Positions 26,501-33,131 of a DNA stretch of 64,000 nt are shown here, in pieces (the first letter of the stretch is position 1; each line of letters begins with the position of its first letter). The notes beneath the pieces were generated by a model that saw nothing but the letters and a program-made list of their open reading frames with translations, was not told the origin of the DNA and searched no databases. This stretch comes from CAZNOG01 sp964574635. Lineage in GTDB: Bacteria > Bacteroidota > Bacteroidia > Flavobacteriales_D > Cryomorphaceae. Location of the stretch: NCBI GenBank assembly GCA_964574635.1, contig CAZNOG010000001.1, positions 248,001 through 312,000 of the forward strand. The letters are read 5' to 3'. A program made the translations under genes and the position numbers.

Positions 26501-26836
26501 GAAATACGGTGGCCGATATTCAGCTATTTGTCGAAGCGCCCGCTCAACAGCGACTTTTTGCAAAACTTTCAGCTGGTTGGATTCTTCGACGTGGGCTCTG
26601 CGTGGACGGGGTTAACACCCTATTCGGAAGACAATTACTTCAACAGCACCATCATCACGCAGGGTAACCTCACGATTGAAATCGAAAACAACCGCAACCC
26701 CGTGATTTTCGGGTACGGTGCCGGTGTGCGCGCGAAGCTCTTGGGATACTTCGTACGCGCCGATTGGGCGCAAGGCATCGACGATGGCCGTGCCCTCGAC
26801 CCGGTTTTGTACATTTCCCTCGCCATGGATTTTTGA
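23582..26836 (+). CDS. TolB-like propeller fused to Omp85-type barrel, with peptidase-like N-terminal domain
   Basis: A 1084-residue secreted outer-membrane protein. After a signal peptide (ending 'FAGEANAQ', about residue 24) come: a peptidase-MA-like domain (about 30-280) with 'LPDWYIEGLVLYASH' near residue 174 but no HExxH where one is expected; a TolB/WD40-like beta-propeller (about 300-600) with repeats such as 'YEVSPDGRYALYVSN', 'PSFTADGNRVLFSSNRPDD'; an acidic linker; and a C-terminal barrel (about 730-1084) with Omp85 marks: 'MRGF' at 955-958, 'FFDVGSAW' and 'GYGAGVRAKLLGYFVRADWAQG'. No POTRA repeats are evident. Function unknown; an outer-membrane insertion or export role is only an inference. 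Its stop overlaps the ATG of the TSUP gene (TGATG). A TATCTTTA element ends 10 bases before the ATG. Confidence 0.75.
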   Translation: MDFRPYHRIVLCLLLVFAGEANAQFYNGSENEFGKNRVQYRDFLWQQYRFKEFDTYFYEGGQGLARFTSRVAHKNIRSLEELFDYPIGDKIQFIVYNTQSDFKQSNIGLSGQEEEGNIGGTTQLVGSKVFVYFEGDYPKFERNIRKGIARVLINQKLYGGNWRDVIKSATLLNLPDWYIEGLVLYASHAVDENAENIIRSGIMTGKFERINRLEGQEAELAGYALWKYVAEVYGENVVPNILYTSGVSRNMETGFLYVLGKSFETISKEFNAYYRGEYGSETVTKSDFDLRELSMKTKKNRIYTAYEVSPDGRYALYVSNILGQYRLFLYDVEKGKRKKILKAEHKLLRIPDRSFPVLAWHPSGRAFSYVREWRGKLMLTTYNLDTKKETEREIFHLDKVLSMEYDPGGQRMILSAVDQGQTDLYLYHFIGNRQERLTNDPYGDFDPSFTADGNRVLFSSNRPDDTLRTNVDPSVYYDNRDVYVFNLQTRSPYLERITNTPDTDERHPMQYPDGRYTYTADYRGTTNRYVAKYDSVISRIDTTIHYRYFAESQPLTDYVADIHGYHSHTHTGRYGFMTYTDGRYRFFTGLFADDDRPVSRREDGEGDEAPDETGAPDPQGAPEVENVDITVVEPPDREGGIDLENYRFEGETEITYRRETVRITELPGTKEEYRPSEAGVTVLDSVAISGARNYNLNFSTDKVLAQLDNSFMSEFYQPLSGPSNLNPGLGGLMKFATSDLFEDYKISGGFSIAGNFDNNTVMLMGEDLSELIDHRTQVFRQQSRFASNFGVIELVSYQVAHRISRPVNEVFSIRLSGMYRHDKYVRLAMDRTSAASTDDTENYAGLKGEIVFDNTLPMGLNLRRGMRWKVWTEYFRDPFNFDRDFMTMGLDARHYTKIHRNLIWANRVAWSTSLGKERLAFFLGGVDNWIGPKEDNSLPLAPDQNYVFQTRGGPMRGFYANARNGNSFAVINSEIRWPIFSYLSKRPLNSDFLQNFQLVGFFDVGSAWTGLTPYSEDNYFNSTIITQGNLTIEIENNRNPVIFGYGAGVRAKLLGYFVRADWAQGIDDGRALDPVLYISLAMDF

Positions 26837-27237
26837 TGAAAATGGACTTCAATACACTTCTCATCCTCATCGCCATCGGATTGTTGGCGGGATTGCTTTC
26901 GGGCTTTATCGGCGTGGGCGGCGGCATCATCATCGTTCCCGCCTTGGTGTACCTTTTGGGTCTGTCCCAGCACGGTGCACAGGGTACCAGCCTCGTTTTG
27001 ATGCTGCCGCCCATTGGCATTCTGGCCGCGTACAATTACTACCGGGCCGGAGAAGTGGACATCCCTTACGCCATCGTCATCGGACTCGCATTTATCGTGG
27101 GCGGGTATTTCGGGTCGAAGATTTCCCTCAAACTCTCCCCTCACGTCGTGAAATTCGTTTTCGGACTGCTCATGCTTTACGTTTCCATTCGGATGATTTG
27201 GGCGTCTTACAAAATGTTGATTCCCCCTTCGAAATGA
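26836..27237 (+). CDS. half-size TSUP (TauE/SafE) family membrane protein
   Basis: A 133-residue inner-membrane protein with about four transmembrane helices. Seen: 'GLLAGLLSGFIGVGGGIIIVPALVYLLG' (the TauE/SafE signature G-x-G-G-G-x-x-x-x-P), 'GTSLVLMLPPIGILAAYNYYRAGEV', and a second block 'GGYFGSKISLKLSPHVVKFVFGLLMLYVSIRM'. Full TSUP permeases, which carry sulfite, sulfonates or related anions, are about 250 residues with two such repeats; this is a single repeat, so it probably works as a dimer. Start overlaps the upstream stop (TGATG) and its own stop overlaps the next start (ATGA), so the three genes are translationally coupled. Confidence 0.82.
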   Translation: MKMDFNTLLILIAIGLLAGLLSGFIGVGGGIIIVPALVYLLGLSQHGAQGTSLVLMLPPIGILAAYNYYRAGEVDIPYAIVIGLAFIVGGYFGSKISLKLSPHVVKFVFGLLMLYVSIRMIWASYKMLIPPSK

Positions 27238-28427
27238 CCACCGACCGCACACTCATGGAAGAAGCCGCCGCACTGAAGGACACTTTGGTGAAAGACCGTC
27301 GGCACATCCACGCACACCCCGAACTTTCCTACAACGAAGAACAAACGGCGGCCTACGTGGCCCGGCGCTTGGAGGAGATGAACATTCCCTTTCGAACGGG
27401 CATCGGAGGTCACGGTGTGGTGGCCATCCTCGGCGGCGACAACCACGGCCCGGTGGTGGCGCTCCGCGCAGACATGGACGCCCTTCCCATCCAAGAGGAA
27501 AACAAGGCTCCATACGCTTCGAAGAACGACGGAGTGATGCACGCCTGCGGCCACGACGCGCATACGGCGTGTTTGCTGGGAGCCGCACGTCTTCTCCGCG
27601 ACCGCGAGAAGGATTTGCAAGGCACCGTGAAGTTGATCTTCCAACCCGCCGAAGAGCGACTCCCGGGCGGGGCTTCCATCATGGTGGAGGAAGGGGTGCT
27701 CGAAGATCCGGACGTGGAAATCATTATCGGCCAGCACGTATTTCCCGATATGGAAGTGGGGCACGTGGGATTCCGGTCGGGGATGTACATGGCTTCGAGC
27801 GACGAGGTGTACGTCACCATCAAAGGCAAGGGCGGACACGGAGGTTTGCCCCATTTCGCCGTCGACCCCGTGTTGATCACCGCGCACTGGATCACCGCGG
27901 CACAGCAACTGGTCAGCCGAAGGGCTTTCGCGGGAATCCCCACCGTGGTCAGTTTCGGCCGTGTAGAGGCTTTAGGCGCGACCAACATCATTCCCGACGA
28001 GGTGAAAATCCAAGGCACCATTCGCACCATGGACGAAAAGTGGCGGGAAGAATTGCACGGTTTGCTCCGCGATTTGACGACGGGCATGGCGGAATCCATG
28101 GGAGGCAGCGCCGAGATTGAAATCAGGAAGGGGTATCCGGTGTTGGTGAACGATGACCGCGTGACAAAGCGCGCGCGGGCGGTTGCCGAACACTTGTTGG
28201 GATCGGACAAGGTCCACGACCTCGATATCCGGATGGCGTCGGAAGACTTCGCGTATTACGCGCAACGGGTGCCGGCTTGTTTTTACCGCATCGGCACGGG
28301 CAATGCGGCGAAGAAAATCGGCGCTCCCCTGCACACCTCACTCTTCGATATCGACGAAGATGCCCTTGTGGTGGGTGCCGCGCTCATGGCCGCCATCGCC
28401 GAGGACGCCCTGAAGGCGGAAGGGTAA
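27234..28427 (+). CDS. M20 family amidohydrolase
   Basis: A 397-residue metal-dependent amidohydrolase of the M20D group (IAA-amino acid hydrolase/hippurate hydrolase/N-acyl amino acid deacylase-like). Seen: 'RRHIHAHPELSYNEEQTAAYV' near the N-terminus, 'VALRADMDALPIQE' near 80, 'MHACGHDAHTACLLGAA' near 102 (metal ligands Cys/His), 'IFQPAEERLPGGASIMVEEG' near 138 (catalytic Glu) and a late 'MASEDFAYYAQRVPACFYRIG' near 340. The dimerisation lid 'GKGGHGGLPHFAVDPV' is also present. Cytoplasmic by lack of a signal peptide. The ATG overlaps the TSUP stop by 4 bases. The precise substrate cannot be given. Confidence 0.92.
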   Translation: MTTDRTLMEEAAALKDTLVKDRRHIHAHPELSYNEEQTAAYVARRLEEMNIPFRTGIGGHGVVAILGGDNHGPVVALRADMDALPIQEENKAPYASKNDGVMHACGHDAHTACLLGAARLLRDREKDLQGTVKLIFQPAEERLPGGASIMVEEGVLEDPDVEIIIGQHVFPDMEVGHVGFRSGMYMASSDEVYVTIKGKGGHGGLPHFAVDPVLITAHWITAAQQLVSRRAFAGIPTVVSFGRVEALGATNIIPDEVKIQGTIRTMDEKWREELHGLLRDLTTGMAESMGGSAEIEIRKGYPVLVNDDRVTKRARAVAEHLLGSDKVHDLDIRMASEDFAYYAQRVPACFYRIGTGNAAKKIGAPLHTSLFDIDEDALVVGAALMAAIAEDALKAEG

Positions 28428-28451
28428 ATCTCTTGCGTGTCCTAAGCCGAA

Positions 28452-29672
28452 TCAGAATTCCCGGTAGGTCGCAGCCGAGAGAACGGCGGCGTCGCGGAGT
28501 GCGTATGCCAAATCGTAAAAACTTTGGTCTTCGGGATTGGTGAAATCGAACACGAAGAAATTGGAGACGGCGAGAACGGTGACGTCCGAATCGGGGTCGT
28601 AGCGCAAGGTGGACAAATAGCTGAGGTGCGCCCCGTCGTGACCGAATCCGGCGCCGGGGGTGAACGTGAGTCCCAGACCGTACACACCGTGTTGCTCATC
28701 CGCGGGCTGCATTTCCTTCATCAATTCCACGTTTTCCGGTCTTATGCCCGCTTCGCCTGTCAATAAAGAGCGCATCCATCGGGAAATATCCCGGGGAGTT
28801 GACACGATCTGCCCTTCGGAAATATGCGCCGACATGTTGTCCGTACTGGTGTTCACGGGGGGCTCTCCATTCAAATACAGGTAAGAAGGAAGATAGGAAC
28901 CGGTCATTTCCATGTCGTCGCCAAGCGCCACACTGTAGGTGTGCGAAAGGTCCAGTGCGTGGATGAAGTTGTGGGTGAGGAAATACGTGAAAGATTCGCC
29001 GGACACGAATTCCACGATTTTCCCGAGGATGTTGTACCCGGTGTTGGAATAGTGAAAAGTCTCGTCGGGGAGGTGATTCACCAGTTGGTAGTCGGCCACC
29101 ACGCGGACCATTTCGTCGAAGGAGAAGGTGTGGTCGTTCAATCCCAGCTCGTAGCGGATGTAGTCGATGTAATTTTGGCCTGCGTAGGGTGCGGAAACTT
29201 CGGAGGGGATGTCTTGGTTGGTGACGTCGAACACCCCTGCCCGGTGTTGGAGCAATTGTTTTACGGTGATGTCTTCCGCATTGGGCACGGCCGTATAAGG
29301 GTACTCTTGGGGCAGGTACGTCAACATGGGGTCATCGATATCCAATTGGCCTTGTTGGTGGAGGAGCATGATGGCCGCCGCGGTAAATGTTTTGGAAATG
29401 CTGGCTACGCGGAAGTGCATGTCGTCGTGCACTTCGGGGGAAATGTTGTTCGACGCCAGATAAGAACCTTTCGGACCCGAAACGCGGATGAAGATTCCGC
29501 CGGTATTTTCATGAATGTCCCATTTCGCTATCAGCTCCTCCGCTACGCTATCGACGATGTGTCCTATCGCGGCCTGCCTGTCGACGGTGGGTTTCGGGGC
29601 GTTGTGGTCTTTGTCTTTTTTACAGGAAACGAAGAGGAATATCAGGCAGAATGCGGCGGAGAAAATTCTCAT
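28452..29672 (-). CDS. serine hydrolase, beta-lactamase class C-like lipoprotein
   Basis: A 406-residue penicillin-binding-protein-like hydrolase. The N-terminus is a lipoprotein signal ending 'LFVSC' followed by KKDKD, so it is membrane-anchored. Seen: the active-site tetrad 'SISK' (S-x-x-K) in 'RVASISKTFTAAAIMLLHQQG' near residue 92, 'YSNTGYNIL' (Y-x-N) near 212, and 'HDGAHLSYLS' near 365 in place of the H/K-x-G motif. Family members include D-aminopeptidases, esterases and PBP4-like enzymes; AmpC-type resistance is not implied. A perfect TATTTTTG element lies 31 bases upstream. It converges on the M20 gene with a 24-base gap. Confidence 0.9.
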   Translation of the reverse strand: MRIFSAAFCLIFLFVSCKKDKDHNAPKPTVDRQAAIGHIVDSVAEELIAKWDIHENTGGIFIRVSGPKGSYLASNNISPEVHDDMHFRVASISKTFTAAAIMLLHQQGQLDIDDPMLTYLPQEYPYTAVPNAEDITVKQLLQHRAGVFDVTNQDIPSEVSAPYAGQNYIDYIRYELGLNDHTFSFDEMVRVVADYQLVNHLPDETFHYSNTGYNILGKIVEFVSGESFTYFLTHNFIHALDLSHTYSVALGDDMEMTGSYLPSYLYLNGEPPVNTSTDNMSAHISEGQIVSTPRDISRWMRSLLTGEAGIRPENVELMKEMQPADEQHGVYGLGLTFTPGAGFGHDGAHLSYLSTLRYDPDSDVTVLAVSNFFVFDFTNPEDQSFYDLAYALRDAAVLSAATYREF

Positions 29673-29703
29673 AATGATCGAAGGGTTCTATTGTTGAGGC
29701 GGT

Positions 29704-29711
29704 CAAAAATA
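29704..29711 (-). promoter_or_regulatory. -7 promoter element TATTTTTG
   Basis: Perfect TAnnTTTG match on the minus strand 31 bases upstream of the serine hydrolase lipoprotein gene. Confidence 0.5.
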
Positions 29712-29829
29712 AAAAAACACCCCACAAACCGGTATGCGGACGGCGTAGGTATGGAAATACCAAGCGTCGGTGAACCCCTCGAACATCGAGGGCATTAACG
29801 ATGTTGTGCGTTGAAAACGAGTGGTGTAA

Positions 29830-32034
29830 TCAGTTGGCGTAGGTGCTCATGAATTTGATGCGCACCAACCGCAACTGGTTTTCGGTATAATCCCCTTCGA
29901 ATTCTTCGAAAGCCGCGTCGATATCGTCCGTTTCGGCTTCCATGAAATAGTCCATGATGTCTTCCTGGTCTTCGTCGTCGAGGATGTCGGAGAGGTAATA
30001 GTCGATATTGATTTTGGTTCCGCTGCCCACGATGGCTTCGATTTCGGTAATGACGTCTTCCAGTTCCTTGCCTTTGGCGTCGGCGATGTCTTCCAGTGGC
30101 AATTGCCGGTCGATGTTTTGGATAATGTGGACTTTCAGGCCGGACTTGTTCACCACCGATTTCACCACCAGGTCATCCGGCCGGTCGATGTCGTTTTCCC
30201 TCACGTATTTTTCGATCAGCTCGAGGAAGGGTTGACCGAATTTTTTGGCTTTTCCGACTCCCACGCCCACGATGTGTGAAAGCTCCTCCATGGTAATGGG
30301 ATAGCGTGTGGCCATCTCGTGGAGGGAGGGATCTTGGAAGATCACGAATTTGGGCATGCCCACTTTTTGGGACACTTCTTTCCTGAGGGCGTCGAGCATT
30401 TTGAATAGCGCGGCGTCGGTTGCGGTGCTTCCCGCGTTGCGCGCTTCGTTGTCTTCGTCCACGTCGGTGTAGTCGTGCTCTTTAATGAGCATAAAAGAAG
30501 TGGGTTTTTTGAGGAATTCTTCTCCTTCGGGGGTGATTTTCAGCACGCCGTACGATTCGATTTCTTTTCGAAGCAAACCGCGGATCACCGCTTGTCGAAT
30601 CACGCTGTTCCAGAATTTTCGGTCTTCGTGCGCACCCTCGCCGAAGGTTTCGCATTTGTGATCCTGGTAGGTTTTCACGTCCGTCGATTCTTCTCCGGTC
30701 AGCACGTCGAGGATGTGGTCCGAGCGGTGGCGCTCCTTGGTTTCCTTGATGCATTCCAGCAGCAGGGCCACTTCGTCCATTCCCTCGTATTGTTCGTTGG
30801 GGTGCCTGCAGTTGTCGCACATCTCGTTGCAGTCGTCGGCGTCGAAATACTCGCCGAAATAGTGGAGGATGAATTTCCTGCGGCACATGCTGGCCTCGGA
30901 GTACGACACGATTTCGTGGAGCAACTGACGGCCGATTTCCATTTCCGACACGTGTTTGCCGTGGAGGAACTTCTCGAGCTTTTCGATGTCCTTGTATCGG
31001 TAGAAGGCCAAGCAGTGACCTTCGCCTCCGTCTCGGCCGGCGCGTCCGGTTTCCTGGTAATAGCTTTCGATGCTCTTGGGAATGTCGTGGTGCACCACGA
31101 AGCGCACGTCGGGCTTGTCGATGCCCATTCCGAATGCGATGGTCGCCACGATGACTTCCGCTTCTTCGTTGAGGAAAGCGTCTTGGTGTCTGCTTCTGGT
31201 CGTGGCGTCCATTCCCGCGTGGTAGGGAAGGGCTTTGATGCCGTTGACCTGCAGGGATTCTGCAATTTCTTCCACCTTTTTCCTGCTCAGGCAGTAGACG
31301 ATGCCCGTTTTCCCCGCCTTGGACTTGACGAATTTGATGATTTCCCGGGTGACGTCCTTTTTGGGACGCACTTCGTAGTACAGGTTGGGGCGGTTGAAAG
31401 AGTCTTTGAATACGTTGGCCTCGGTCATGCCGAGGATCTTGCGGATGTCTTGCTGTACTTTTTCCGTGGCCGTGGCGGTCAGCGCGATGATGGGCGCCTC
31501 GGCGATATCGCCGATGATGGTTCTCAGGCGACGGTATTCCGGTCGGAAGTCGTGCCCCCATTCCGAGATGCAGTGCGCTTCGTCGATGGCGTAGAAGGAT
31601 ATTTCCGCTTCACGCAGGAAGTCGATGTATTCTTGCTTGGTGAGGCTCTCTGGAGCCATGTACAAGAGTTTGGTGGCGCCGCTCAGCACGTCGTCTTTGA
31701 CGCGTTGCACTTCGGATTTGTTGAGCGAAGAATTGAGGAAGTGCGCCACACCGGGATTTTCGCTCACGGCTCTCAGTACGTCGACTTGGTTTTTCATCAA
31801 CGCGATCAGCGGCGACACGACGATGGCCGTGCCGGGCGACATCAGAGCCGGTAATTGGTAACACAGTGATTTTCCGCCCCCTGTGGGCATGATGACGAAA
31901 GTGTGCTCACCATTCAAGACACTTTCGATGATTTTTTCCTGTTGACCTTTGAAGCTGTTGAATCCAAAATATTTGGTCAGAGCCTCTTTGGGAGTAACGG
32001 TATCCGTGATCATTTCAGATAGATTCAAAGACAC
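29830..32034 (-). CDS. recQ: ATP-dependent DNA helicase RecQ
   Basis: A 734-residue 3'-5' DNA helicase. Seen: helicase motif 0 'FGFNSFKGQQEKII', Walker A 'MPTGGGKSLCYQ' (Lys55), 'SPLIALMKNQVD', 'YAIDEAHCISEWGHDFRPEYRRL' (DEAH and aromatic-rich loop), 'GIVYCLSRKKVEE', 'QETGRAGRDGGEGHCLAFY' (motif VI), the RQC zinc site (Cys in 'MCRRKF' and 'DDCNEMCDNC') and an HRDC domain near 525-600. After HRDC there is an extra C-terminal region of about 130 residues, as in other Bacteroidota RecQ. The ATG at 32013 (MITDTV) is an alternative start. It is transcribed away from tatC across a 225-base gap. Confidence 0.94.
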   Translation of the reverse strand: MSLNLSEMITDTVTPKEALTKYFGFNSFKGQQEKIIESVLNGEHTFVIMPTGGGKSLCYQLPALMSPGTAIVVSPLIALMKNQVDVLRAVSENPGVAHFLNSSLNKSEVQRVKDDVLSGATKLLYMAPESLTKQEYIDFLREAEISFYAIDEAHCISEWGHDFRPEYRRLRTIIGDIAEAPIIALTATATEKVQQDIRKILGMTEANVFKDSFNRPNLYYEVRPKKDVTREIIKFVKSKAGKTGIVYCLSRKKVEEIAESLQVNGIKALPYHAGMDATTRSRHQDAFLNEEAEVIVATIAFGMGIDKPDVRFVVHHDIPKSIESYYQETGRAGRDGGEGHCLAFYRYKDIEKLEKFLHGKHVSEMEIGRQLLHEIVSYSEASMCRRKFILHYFGEYFDADDCNEMCDNCRHPNEQYEGMDEVALLLECIKETKERHRSDHILDVLTGEESTDVKTYQDHKCETFGEGAHEDRKFWNSVIRQAVIRGLLRKEIESYGVLKITPEGEEFLKKPTSFMLIKEHDYTDVDEDNEARNAGSTATDAALFKMLDALRKEVSQKVGMPKFVIFQDPSLHEMATRYPITMEELSHIVGVGVGKAKKFGQPFLELIEKYVRENDIDRPDDLVVKSVVNKSGLKVHIIQNIDRQLPLEDIADAKGKELEDVITEIEAIVGSGTKINIDYYLSDILDDEDQEDIMDYFMEAETDDIDAAFEEFEGDYTENQLRLVRIKFMSTYAN

Positions 32035-32221
32035 CCGTGGAATGGGTGGATGAAAAGTAGATATGTTTTTGGGTTCAAGTAACCGTCAATGTACGGTTTT
32101 TAACGATACCCGGCAAGGGTCTTTACGTCAAGTTAACACTTTTCGTTTCCGTGGAAAAGCCTTGCGAAGATAAGCCGTTCAAACTACAAAGTAAAACGGA
32201 TTTACACGTGTCGAATTGTAT

Positions 32222-32229
32222 TAGTTTTG
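32222..32229 (+). promoter_or_regulatory. -7 promoter element TAGTTTTG
   Basis: Perfect TAnnTTTG match, 30 bases upstream of the tatC ATG, in the recQ/tatC divergent region. Confidence 0.5.
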
Positions 32230-32259
32230 CAGACTTCACAGAAGGTTCGGAGCCTACGG

Positions 32260-33075
32260 ATGAGCGATCCCAATAAAATGTCTTTTTTGGAGCACCTCGA
32301 GGAGTTGAGGTGGCGCGTGGTGCGTTCTCTGGTCGCCATTGTGCTGGTGGCGATATTGGCGTTCATCTTTAAAGGCGTGGTCTTCGACGTGTTTATTTTG
32401 GCCCCCAAAGACCCCGACTTCATCACATACCGGTTTTTTTGCGCTTTGTCGCACCGCTTGGGGTTGAGCGATGCCTTTTGCTTGTCCACGACCTTCCAAT
32501 TGCAAAACATCGATATGAGCGGGCAGTTTACGTCCCACATCATGGTGTCCATCGTCACGGGCATCGTCGTGGCTTTCCCGTACGTGTTTTATCAATTTTG
32601 GTCATTCGTGGCGCCCGGTTTGAAGGCTTCGGAGAAAAGCACCGCGAGGGGAGCCGTGTTGGCCACTTCGGTGTTGTTCTTCCTGGGGGTGGCTTTCGGG
32701 TATTTGCTGATCGCGCCTTTGTCGGTGCAATTCTTGGGCAATTACAGTGTAAGTGAACAAGTCGAGAACATCATCCGTTTGAATTCCTTCATCAGCATCG
32801 TGACCATGACAAGCCTTTCGGGCGGGATCGTATTCCAACTGCCCATCGTGATTTATTTCTTGGCGGAACTCGGTTTGGTCACCCCGCAAGTGCTGCGCAA
32901 GTACCGCCGCCACGCCATCGTGGGAGTTTTGATTATCAGTGCGGTCATTACACCCCCGGATATTTCCAGTCAGATTTTGGTTTCCTTGCCGCTCATCCTC
33001 TTGTACGAGGTGAGCATATACATCGCCAAAATCGTCACGTTGAGAAAGGAGCGCAGGGCGAAATCCCCCGCTTGA
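32260..33075 (+). CDS. tatC: twin-arginine translocase subunit TatC
   Basis: A 271-residue inner-membrane protein with six predicted helices, the receptor of the Tat pathway for folded proteins. Seen: 'MSFLEHLEELRWRVVRSL' at the N-terminus (the conserved F-x-H-L-x-E-L-R-x-R, which contacts the twin-arginine signal), 'FPYVFYQFWSFVAPGLKASEK' near 115 (the signature F/Y-Q-x-W-x-F-x-x-P-G-L), and 'ITPPDISSQILVSLPLILLYEVSIY' (T-P-x-D) near 235. A roughly 35-residue stretch after helix 1 ('CALSHRLGLSDAFCLSTTFQ') is a longer periplasmic loop, usual in Bacteroidota. No tatA/B gene lies in the window. Confidence 0.95.
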   Translation: MSDPNKMSFLEHLEELRWRVVRSLVAIVLVAILAFIFKGVVFDVFILAPKDPDFITYRFFCALSHRLGLSDAFCLSTTFQLQNIDMSGQFTSHIMVSIVTGIVVAFPYVFYQFWSFVAPGLKASEKSTARGAVLATSVLFFLGVAFGYLLIAPLSVQFLGNYSVSEQVENIIRLNSFISIVTMTSLSGGIVFQLPIVIYFLAELGLVTPQVLRKYRRHAIVGVLIISAVITPPDISSQILVSLPLILLYEVSIYIAKIVTLRKERRAKSPA

Positions 33076-33131
33076 CCGGAAATGAACAGATATAGACGTA
33101 CGACATAACCAAAACGCGCATCACCCCTCCT

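Noticed and set aside
28452..29672. Serine hydrolase as an AmpC-type antibiotic-resistance gene
   Set aside because: Motifs fit the broad class C/esterase/PBP4-like family; it is a lipoprotein and lacks features specific to AmpC.
30475..31854. 459-codon open frame on the plus strand
   Set aside because: Antisense to recQ; Phe/Val/Gly-rich shadow translation without a domain.
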